DNA from: Methanocalculus alkaliphilus
Lineage (GTDB): Archaea > Halobacteriota > Methanomicrobia > Methanomicrobiales > Methanocorpusculaceae
Reading direction: 5' to 3'
DNA length: 64,000 nucleotides
Assembly: GCF_024170505.1 (NCBI RefSeq)
Contig: NZ_JALJYG010000001.1
Span: 234,114-298,113, forward strand
In this document: positions 1 to 6,330 of the stretch, in pieces
Position numbering within the stretch: position 1 is the first letter of the stretch
Layout: each line of letters begins with the position of its first letter
Program-made: the position numbers and the translations under genes
Notes under the pieces: model-generated
Told to the model about the DNA's origin: nothing
Databases searched by the model: none
Seen by the model: the letters and a program-made list of their open reading frames with translations, nothing else

Positions 1-307
1 TATTTGGTGGACGATTACATGAACAAGGCAGAATATTCTTTCCGTATTGTCTGGAGATGTAGCCGGCCCTTGGAACCATCTCACCCGGAATATCCTGGCG
101 ACCACCCCTCCTCCGATCGAATCCTTCTGGTTTGAAAGACTCTCGAGGAAGGGGTAGGGCGCCTCCACTCCATTCCTCTTCACTTTCACCCCCCGCTCCC
201 GATCTTTATGAGGCCATCTGACGGAATACTCAATAATCAGTGTCCTGGAGCGTCTTGACGAGGGGCTTCCTCCTGCAGGAGGATGGAGTGGAGATCTGCT
301 CAAGGCA
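1..307. other. Left-edge region without a supported gene
   Basis: A frame open from base 1 to a TGA at 133-135 enters from the left edge. It has no recognisable motif, so it may or may not be the tail of a gene. The rest up to the Rpn gene shows no RNA gene or repeat that I can see. A purine-rich AGGAGGA stretch near 277-283 could act as a ribosome binding site for an upstream start of the next gene. Confidence 0.3.
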
Positions 308-1225
308 TTGAGGATACAGGAGCGATCAAGGGAGTTGGAAACAATCACAGATTCAGATCACCCGTATAAACGCCTCTTCAGCCACAAAGAGATGATGGCA
401 GACCTCATCTCCGGGTTTCTTGATCCCGGATTTGCTGCTGCCTGTGACGTTACGACACTGAAGCGGTGTAATGGCAGCTATGTGACCGATGATCTCAGGG
501 AGCGCGAGGATGATCTCATCTGGAGCGTGAGATATGGGGATCGGACCCTGATCATCTACCTCTTAATCGAGTTTCAATCCACACCCGATCCGACGATGCC
601 GATCCGGATCATGTCCTATATGGCGCTCCTCTGGCAGGATCTGATACGGACAGGGAAACACTCCGTACGAAAACAATTGCCCGGGATACTTCCGATCGTC
701 CTCTATAATGGCGAGAGTCCATGGAATGTACCGGATGATATCGGTGCAGCCATCCTGATGCCTGATCCGGTTCTCCGGTTCAGGCCGTCAGTCCCGTATC
801 TTGTGGTTGATGAGCTCCGGCTGACACTGCATCATCTCACAGAGACGAGAAACCTTGCAGCCAGCCTCTTTGGTCTGGAGCAGTCATCCAAAACTGCGGA
901 TCTCTTCCTGCTCGGCCAGCGGCTGAACGCATGGATGAGTACGAATCCGGATCTCGATCCTCTGCGCCGGGATTTTTCGCTATTCTTTGAGAATACCTTA
1001 AAGACAGATAACAATAAACCACTACCAAATCCGTTTTGTGGGGAGACTATGCTAGCAGAAAAGGTAAAACGATGGACCGCTGAGCTGAAGGCGGAAGGGA
1101 AAGCGGAAGGAATAGCTGAGGGGCAGCGAAGACTCCTGAAGAGGATGAAGGCGTTTGGGATGCCCATCAGTGAGATCGCAGAGATCACCGGACTGCCGGA
1201 GGAGGAGATCCGCCACCTTATCTGA
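308..1225 (+). CDS. Rpn family recombination-promoting nuclease / PD-(D/E)XK transposase-like protein
   Basis: 305 residues, close to the usual length of the Rpn/YhgA-like family. These are DNA endonucleases that stimulate RecA-independent recombination and are often annotated as putative transposases. The N-terminal motif HPYKRLFSHKEMMADLISGF is the family signature. It is followed by a PD-(D/E)XK core near residues 70-95, with an acidic cluster EREDDLIW and the IEFQS strand (E-x-Q catalytic pair). The C-terminus has the typical KAEGKAEGIAEG repeat and a short helix-turn-helix-like tail (ISEIAEITGLPEEEIRHLI). The start used is TTG at 308. The frame is open further upstream and a good Shine-Dalgarno lies near 277, so the true start may be earlier. 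The gene stands alone beside mobile-element debris, which fits its family. Confidence 0.85.
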   Translation: MRIQERSRELETITDSDHPYKRLFSHKEMMADLISGFLDPGFAAACDVTTLKRCNGSYVTDDLREREDDLIWSVRYGDRTLIIYLLIEFQSTPDPTMPIRIMSYMALLWQDLIRTGKHSVRKQLPGILPIVLYNGESPWNVPDDIGAAILMPDPVLRFRPSVPYLVVDELRLTLHHLTETRNLAASLFGLEQSSKTADLFLLGQRLNAWMSTNPDLDPLRRDFSLFFENTLKTDNNKPLPNPFCGETMLAEKVKRWTAELKAEGKAEGIAEGQRRLLKRMKAFGMPISEIAEITGLPEEEIRHLI

Positions 1226-1259
1226 CAGACAGTTAATCCGGGCTCTGCCCCCCACTCTT

Positions 1260-1346
1260 TTACATGATTCAGTTGGCCAGAGATTCCCTTCTGACCAGGA
1301 CCAGTGGAGATCTCTGATTTTGCCAGGGGGGGTTCACTTTGAAGAA
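1260..1346 (-). pseudogene. Decayed duplicate of the 3' part of the neighbouring AlbA_2/HATPase regulator
   Basis: These 87 bases closely match 1534-1617, which lies inside the intact regulator gene and encodes its C-terminal winged-helix segment (around SGPLAKSEISTGLG). Differences include a G-run expansion after TTTTGCCAG that shifts the frame, so this copy cannot encode the same peptide. It is best read as the remaining scrap of a second copy of the gene, or of a partial tandem duplication whose remainder has been lost. It lies directly between the Rpn gene and the IS605-type hairpin. Confidence 0.75.
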
Positions 1347-1380
1347 TGCAACGAGGTGAGGCTCACGATCTAACAGGCAG

Positions 1381-1412
1381 GAAGCCCACGACTTCAGTCG
1401 TGGGTAGTTGAC
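1381..1412 (+). mobile_element. IS200/IS605-type right-end hairpin (solo remnant)
   Basis: A perfect 8-bp stem, CCCACGAC/GTCGTGGG, closes a TTCA loop. It is preceded by GAAG and followed by TAGTTGAC. This layout is typical of the right end of IS605/IS1341 TnpB elements, where the hairpin also forms the scaffold end of the omega RNA. No tnpA or tnpB is present on either side, so only the end survives. A second hairpin with the same design (8-bp stem, TTCA loop, TAGTTGAC) is at 52600-52627. The stop codon of the gene on the opposite strand falls in the loop. Confidence 0.7.
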
Positions 1413-2845
1413 TCTCCATCGCCATACTTTAATAAAATCTCCCCTTTATTGGTAAGGCGATATTTCTGTAGTCTGCTCGTAGGTTTTTCAGGAATTGTAT
1501 ATTCTATTAATTCTTCATGGAGCAACATTCGTATTACATGGTTCAGTTGGCCAGAGACTCCCTTCTGACCAAGACCGGTGGAGATTTCTGATTTTGCCAG
1601 GGGCCCACTTTGAAGAAGCCGGGCTATTCGTAGTGCCAGAGAATCTGGCTGTGACTCTGGCTGTGACTCTGGCTGCGACTCTGGCTGCGACTCTGGCTGC
1701 GACTCTGGCTGCGACTGAGCATCTCTTCTGTATCCCATACCAGATCGTGGGAAGGTAATTGAAAACCAGTGCTCAGACGTATCAATCTTCGGTTCACCTA
1801 TACCATATTCTCTGCAGAGCTGCTGAATGCGGCGAATGCCAGATCCAATATGTTCAACCACTTTCATTCGGTAGAGTGTTGCAAAAAGAAGTGGATTTCT
1901 TGGAACACTTCTGGTCCCAAGATTTTCCTTGCTCATCCCGGCAGGAAGTCCTCCAGGACTTACGATCTCAACCCGATCTGAAAAGATATAAACCTGAACA
2001 TTGGCTGTAGTGCGGTAATCGCGATGTGCAAGTGCATTAACAACCGCCTCACGAAGGGCTTCTTCAGGCAGCTCGGGTTTCTCTTCCCTTTTTACATGCC
2101 GGATTATATATTCAATATTTATCTTTGAAAGTATATATGCAACCACATCATTGATCATGGAGTAGATATCGCTGTTGTAATTCCGCCGGTCAAGAATACG
2201 TACTTTATCTGTACCCATAAACAATGCACAGGCAACATCAGCGCTCGGGGTGAATTTTCTGATGTCGCGGGCCATGAGCCATGCACCAGCATGCGTCATC
2301 TGCCCTTCGTGAATCAAGTGCAGGTTCTCTAATGCTGCGAAGGGCGCCATATCAGTTGGAATCCGAGCCCGTTTCTGAAACGCAGTCCATACATCATCTG
2401 TGAGGTCATTCTCCATGGAAAATTTCCTACAGGGACTTTCATCAAAATGAATCAATCCCTCAAGATAAAAAAAATCGCGAATCTCTGATCGAGACATCTG
2501 CATTGAAGAAGCACCTTCGCGAATGTAGAACTTACCTGCAAAGGAATAGGGCTTGCTGTTTTGGGTTGGAATCGTTATGCAGAGTACCTCACCTATGCTT
2601 TCAATCTCAACAGCAATTGGTGGATCTGAAGAACGGGCGATGTTTTGAACCTCAGATTTAAGGCCATTATGATTATTTACACCGATAATCCGCCCATCAT
2701 CCCCCACACCAATGAGGATGACACCCCCGGATGCATTGGCAAAGGCACATATTTCTCGTCCGAGACCAGACGTACCTGCCTGTTTGAACTCAGTAGTATA
2801 TCCCTCTCCAAGTAAAATACGATCATTCAGATTCATCTGCTTCAT
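1394..2845 (-). CDS. AlbA_2 domain / HATPase_c_4 putative DNA-binding regulator (RecG-like annotation)
   Basis: 483 residues. The N-terminal AlbA_2 (divergent AAA-4, Schlafen-like) domain spans about residues 10-130, with the hallmark stretch EFKQAGTSGLGREICAFANA followed by GGVILIGVGDDG. A HATPase_c_4 domain covers about 250-375 (EAVVNALAHRDY, HIGSGIRRI). Next comes a low-complexity linker of six SQPE/SQPD repeats, then a winged-helix C-terminus (about 405-475). The family is usually annotated as transcriptional regulator or RecG-like helicase; its function is not established. The last residues, STTHD, and the stop codon are encoded by an IS605-type end hairpin, so the original C-terminus has been altered. 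Two start codons lie close together (2845 and 2836), and neither has a clear ribosome binding site. Confidence 0.85.
   Translation of the reverse strand: MKQMNLNDRILLGEGYTTEFKQAGTSGLGREICAFANASGGVILIGVGDDGRIIGVNNHNGLKSEVQNIARSSDPPIAVEIESIGEVLCITIPTQNSKPYSFAGKFYIREGASSMQMSRSEIRDFFYLEGLIHFDESPCRKFSMENDLTDDVWTAFQKRARIPTDMAPFAALENLHLIHEGQMTHAGAWLMARDIRKFTPSADVACALFMGTDKVRILDRRNYNSDIYSMINDVVAYILSKINIEYIIRHVKREEKPELPEEALREAVVNALAHRDYRTTANVQVYIFSDRVEIVSPGGLPAGMSKENLGTRSVPRNPLLFATLYRMKVVEHIGSGIRRIQQLCREYGIGEPKIDTSEHWFSITFPRSGMGYRRDAQSQPESQPESQPESQPESQPESQPDSLALRIARLLQSGPLAKSEISTGLGQKGVSGQLNHVIRMLLHEELIEYTIPEKPTSRLQKYRLTNKGEILLKYGDGESTTHD
1641..1712. repeat. 12-bp minisatellite, six units, encoding (SQPE)n linker
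   Basis: Six tandem 12-bp units of the type GACTCTGGCTGC/T (first unit GAATCTGGCTGT) lie in frame in the AlbA_2/HATPase gene. On the coding strand each unit specifies Ser-Gln-Pro-Glu (or -Asp). Because units are 12 bp, gain or loss changes linker length without breaking the frame. Confidence 0.95.
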
Positions 2846-3034
2846 TGTTGATCAATTACAGGCATTCGACCTGTCCATGATAGTACATTATTTGATGAGA
2901 TATAAAGCGTATTCCTTTTCCTATTGTTCAACACAACAGCCTCCAATGAGGCCATATAATGCCTCTTCAACAAAAAAGCCATATTGGGTCCTGCAAGGAT
3001 ACAATCTGCCAGAGAACCCAGAAGATCCACCCCC

Positions 3035-3643
3035 TCACACCCTGTCAGCACGACGGCCTGCACGGACATTACCAAGTGATGTCTGCAACACCTGGTTGCA
3101 GTTCTCAAGGAGTGGGGAGCCATGCCCAAAGTATATCGCCCTGACATCCCGCTGGCAGATAACTGCGAGGGCATGGATAAAACCCTCCTCATAGGTTCCG
3201 CCCCTGGACCGGATGACAAGCGGGGTGTCACCTGCAAACAGGACCCCGTCCTCCTCGCAGAAGAGGCATATCGAGTCATGGCTGTGGCCGGGGGTGTGGA
3301 TCACCTCGAACGTCCGATCACCCGCCTTCAGCGTTTCGCCACCTCTGACGACGGTATCAACACCTTCGAGATGTCCGGAGAAGGCATAGACGACCGGGCA
3401 GAAGAGCTCCCTGATCCTCGGGAGGAGGGATGCATGATCATAGTGGGAATGGGTGATGATCACCTGGTCGAGTTTCCGCTTCCCGACACCGGTGGAGGCA
3501 GCCCGGATCGCCTCGATGATGGCAGGATCCCTCCCGGTATCGATGAGGGTATTTCTGGTATCCAGTGAACACCACGTTCCGGTGATGAGATAGGCATTGG
3601 ATGTGTATATGCGGCTCTGTTCTGTCAGGTTATTGATCTTCAT
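3035..3643 (-). CDS. MBL-fold metallo-hydrolase (glyoxalase II-like)
   Basis: 202 residues of a single metallo-beta-lactamase fold. The dinuclear metal motif HSHYDH is at residues 65-70, with a further His at 120 (IHTPGHSHDS), Asp139 (LFAGDTP) and a C-terminal His in FGHGSPL. This set is typical of small glyoxalase II-like thioester hydrolases; the actual substrate cannot be told from sequence. It is transcribed toward the AlbA_2 gene with about 190 bp between them. No good Shine-Dalgarno precedes the ATG, which suggests a leaderless or short-leader transcript. The C-terminal NVRAGRRADRV looks like a natural end rather than a truncation. Confidence 0.85.
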   Translation of the reverse strand: MKINNLTEQSRIYTSNAYLITGTWCSLDTRNTLIDTGRDPAIIEAIRAASTGVGKRKLDQVIITHSHYDHASLLPRIRELFCPVVYAFSGHLEGVDTVVRGGETLKAGDRTFEVIHTPGHSHDSICLFCEEDGVLFAGDTPLVIRSRGGTYEEGFIHALAVICQRDVRAIYFGHGSPLLENCNQVLQTSLGNVRAGRRADRV

Positions 3644-3733
3644 AGCAGCGTGCGGTCCTGTCTCAATGATTCCTGTACCCCGCCCGGGAGTTGCCTTCTG
3701 ATGATGAATCCCTTTCTTTCTCCAGCCCTGTTA

Positions 3734-4345
3734 TCAGACCGGTATCTTCCTGAAGACCTGGGCATTTGAGACGACCGGTTCAAAGAGATCGCCACACTCG
3801 GAGGGCATCTTCTGCGTCTGTTCGGTCAGGAAGAACCCTCCGTCAGAGAGGGTGTCATAAAACATCCGGATGACCCTGATCCGCTCTTCCTCGGTGAAGT
3901 GGAGGAGGACATTTTTACAGGAGATGAGTGAGATATTGGTTCTCACCGGCTGGAGGGTGAGGAGATCATGCCGCTGGTAGGTGAGCCGCTTTCTGATCTC
4001 CTCTGCGATGATGAAGTTCCCTTCTTTCTCTGGATCAGGTGAAAAGTACCTGCTGAAATACTCTTTTGGCATCCGTTTCAGTTCCTGCTCCGGGTAGCTC
4101 CCCTTTGAGATGATGGCATCAAAAAGGTTTGAATGGTCGATATCGGTCGCCAGGATGCGGACATTCCGAAATATCATCGACCCCATATTCTCCTTTAAGA
4201 GAATCGCAATGGTATAGGGCTCCTGGCCCATTGCGCATCCTGCACTCCATACATCAATTGTCCTCCGGCCTTTCAGTGTGGGGAGGATATGATCGGTGAT
4301 CACCTCCAGTGTCTGGAGATCCCTGAAAAAATATGTGAATGCCAT
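3734..4345 (-). CDS. Short CheR-type protein-glutamate O-methyltransferase
   Basis: 203 residues comprising the SAM-binding catalytic domain of CheR, which methylates glutamates on chemoreceptors. It opens with FTYFFRD, then VWSAGCAMGQEPYTIAI (SAM motif I), the LATDID strand, the YFSRYF segment, and CKNVLLHF, which corresponds to the CRNVLIYF motif of CheR. The separate N-terminal helical CheR_N domain is missing. Short forms like this occur in methanogens, so it need not be a truncation. It lies just downstream, on the same strand, of a histidine kinase, CheW and a chemoreceptor, which supports a role in receptor adaptation. Confidence 0.85.
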   Translation of the reverse strand: MAFTYFFRDLQTLEVITDHILPTLKGRRTIDVWSAGCAMGQEPYTIAILLKENMGSMIFRNVRILATDIDHSNLFDAIISKGSYPEQELKRMPKEYFSRYFSPDPEKEGNFIIAEEIRKRLTYQRHDLLTLQPVRTNISLISCKNVLLHFTEEERIRVIRMFYDTLSDGGFFLTEQTQKMPSECGDLFEPVVSNAQVFRKIPV

Positions 4346-4411
4346 TGTTGTATCTCCTTATCATATGGTATCCGAATGGATATCCTGTTTTGGTCTGGTT
4401 CAGGAAGGGGA

Positions 4412-5602
4412 TCAGGAGGATATCGTACCTGGAATCCGGATGATGAAGGTGCTCCCCTCTCCCGGCGAGCTCTGGAGCGTAATATCCCCTCCATGAAGCT
4501 GGATATACCGCTGTGCAAGCGGCAGACCAAGACCGAGGCGATTATACTCCCGTGAGAGGGCATTCAGATCTGCGATATGGAACGGCTCAAAGATCTTCTT
4601 CTGTGCCTCGGGATCGATCCCGATGCCGTTATCGATGACCCTGATATAATGTGATGCTGGATCAGCCTCATACCGGATGGAGACCTGCCGGGGTGGTTCG
4701 TTATACTGGACCGCGTTTCCGATGATGCTTGCAAATACCTGATAGAGAAGGCTGGGATCACCCCGCAGAAGAGCATGGCGGGGGACATCATTACGAACCT
4801 CCGCCCGGGCACGGTGATCGGATCCCCGGATGATATCCTCAATGAAATTGTGAAGGGGGATACTCTCATGCGACGGAATCACCTTCCCCGAGTCGAGGAG
4901 GGAGAGCTCCAGGATACGATCGATGATCCGCCTCTCCTGATCGATATTCTTCTGGCAGCGGGTGAGAAGATCAACGACATCCTCCGAGAGGCCAAAGCCT
5001 TTTGGATCGGAGGTGAGGAGGCTGAGATACCCAAGCGCAGGCTGAAGCGGGGTCCGGAGTTCATGCGAGGCGACCATCACAAAGTCGGTCTTGCGCTCGA
5101 TCTCTTCCTTCAGTGCATGCTGGGTGATGACCAGCTCCTCAAGCTGTGATCGCATCTCCTCCTCTGCCCCTGATAATTTCTCATTCATCTCCAGAAGAGC
5201 GGTATTTGTCTGGGAGAGCTCCTCATTCATTCCCTCAAGACATTCCTCAATCCCCCGGGACTTCTCTGCAAGAAGGGTGATGACAATGCCAATGGCGATG
5301 AAGAGGAGGACCCGGATCAACCCCTCATTGAGGTAATCCATACCCGCATAGAGAAGGAGCATCCCAAGATACGTACATGAGAGGATGATGGAGAAGATGA
5401 GGCCACGCCTGAAGAAGAAGACACAGGCGAGGATGATCGGGATATAGAAGAGATTCTGGAATATAATATAGACCCCGGATGAGAGGGAGATGATGCCGAC
5501 GATGAGGGAGAGGGCGGTGGTGAGGAGAACAGTTCCAAGACGGAGCCCGGTATCAGTCTGCCGCAACATCAGGCACCCCCACCTGATCGGAGAGATCCAC
5601 AA
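4412..5602 (-). CDS. Membrane sensor histidine kinase (4-TM, HisKA-HATPase)
   Basis: 396 residues. Four or so hydrophobic segments lie in residues 22-112, followed by a coiled-coil linker (about 118-170), the dimerisation/phospho-acceptor box MVASHELRTPLQPALGYL with His180, and a HATPase_c domain with an N box (SIIGNAVQYNE), a G1 box (VIDNGIGIDPE) and a G2 region (GLGLPLAQRYIQLHGGDI). There is no extracellular sensor domain of any size, so the signal is probably sensed in or at the membrane. It lies between CheR and CheW genes on the same strand, and no response regulator is adjacent. ATG at 5569 (MLRQ) is an alternative start. Confidence 0.9.
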   Translation of the reverse strand: MWISPIRWGCLMLRQTDTGLRLGTVLLTTALSLIVGIISLSSGVYIIFQNLFYIPIILACVFFFRRGLIFSIILSCTYLGMLLLYAGMDYLNEGLIRVLLFIAIGIVITLLAEKSRGIEECLEGMNEELSQTNTALLEMNEKLSGAEEEMRSQLEELVITQHALKEEIERKTDFVMVASHELRTPLQPALGYLSLLTSDPKGFGLSEDVVDLLTRCQKNIDQERRIIDRILELSLLDSGKVIPSHESIPLHNFIEDIIRGSDHRARAEVRNDVPRHALLRGDPSLLYQVFASIIGNAVQYNEPPRQVSIRYEADPASHYIRVIDNGIGIDPEAQKKIFEPFHIADLNALSREYNRLGLGLPLAQRYIQLHGGDITLQSSPGEGSTFIIRIPGTISS

Positions 5603-5626
5603 CCCCCGCGGTTGACGATGGATGTG

Positions 5627-5661
5627 GGATCACCTCTCATCTGAAACCAGAGAGGTGATCC
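5627..5661. terminator. Perfect 12-bp inverted repeat between cheW and the histidine kinase
   Basis: GGATCACCTCTC and its exact reverse complement GAGAGGTGATCC flank an 11-base loop. It lies in the 214-base gap between the CheW stop and the kinase start. It could be an intergenic terminator or attenuator, an RNA processing site, or a binding site. No U-tract follows directly on the minus strand, so terminator function is only one option. Confidence 0.5.
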
Positions 5662-5816
5662 TGAGGGGGGAAGCATACTATTGATATTGTCGTTCATGAA
5701 TAATGAATGATACCGGATAGCGATTGAGATCAGGCAGGGACAATCGTCAGAAAGGTACGGGGAGAGGCCAGTCCCCAAACGGGAAGGGAAACCCCCGAAT
5801 TCCTCAGATACAGTCA

Positions 5817-6320
5817 TCACTCCCGGAGCATATCTCCAAGGAGCTGTTTGATATCGATCCAGATGACGAGATCGGTCGCCTCCTTATCCTTCGCCTGAGC
5901 CTTCTTCTTGATGATCCCAAGGATACAGGAGTCGTCATCCGAGTCCATCGCACCGGTTCTGTCAACCTGGTTCGTCTCGAAGGTTGAGACCGAGAGGACA
6001 TCATCGACCATGATCCCGACCTTCTTTTTAGTGATATTCTCGTCAAGGACGATGATCCGGGACTCCTCCTCGGCCCGGTTCGATCCGATGATGTTCAGGC
6101 GTGCCTTGAGATCGATGATTGTGGTGATCTCGCCACGGAGATCGATGATCCCCTTGATATAGGAGGGGGAGTTGGGGAGGGCGGAGATCCGCGTATACTC
6201 CACAACCTCCCGGACCTCAAAGAGGTCGATGGCGAAGGTCTCGTCCCCGAGGACGAACTCCACAACCTGGATCGACCCGTCTGATCGCACTCCGGCCTCA
6301 CCTTCTGCTTCACGTACCAT
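5817..6320 (-). CDS. CheW-like chemotaxis coupling protein
   Basis: 167 residues from the ATG at 6320 (MVREAEGEAG). The stop of the chemoreceptor gene is 10 bases upstream, so the two are one operon. The CheW fold is evident from VVEFVLGDETFAIDLFEVREV near the N-terminus, then ISALPNSPSYIKGIIDLRGEI (the classic CheW stretch), a central VDDVLSVSTFE strand, and an ending in ILVIWIDIKQLL-type helices. It couples receptors to a CheA kinase. No cheA is present in this window, so the partner kinase must lie elsewhere. The open frame extends further upstream, but that part overlaps the receptor gene. Confidence 0.9.
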   Translation of the reverse strand: MVREAEGEAGVRSDGSIQVVEFVLGDETFAIDLFEVREVVEYTRISALPNSPSYIKGIIDLRGEITTIIDLKARLNIIGSNRAEEESRIIVLDENITKKKVGIMVDDVLSVSTFETNQVDRTGAMDSDDDSCILGIIKKKAQAKDKEATDLVIWIDIKQLLGDMLRE

Positions 6321-6330
6321 TGCCCTGCAC

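Noticed and set aside
1..135. Open frame from the left edge to TGA at 133
   Set aside because: No start, no motif and only 44 codons; cannot be told from chance.
1641..1712. Possible CRISPR array at the 12-bp repeats
   Set aside because: Units are contiguous without spacers and lie in frame within a coding gene. No repeat-spacer array was seen elsewhere in the window.
1155..1758. Forward open frames over the Rpn gene end and the minisatellite
   Set aside because: They read the antisense of the AlbA_2/HATPase gene and its repeat; long open antisense frames are expected from the 12-bp repeat.
2842..3279. Minus-strand open frame partly overlapping the MBL hydrolase
   Set aside because: It is an alternative frame of the hydrolase gene plus intergenic sequence, with no recognisable domain and no ribosome binding site.
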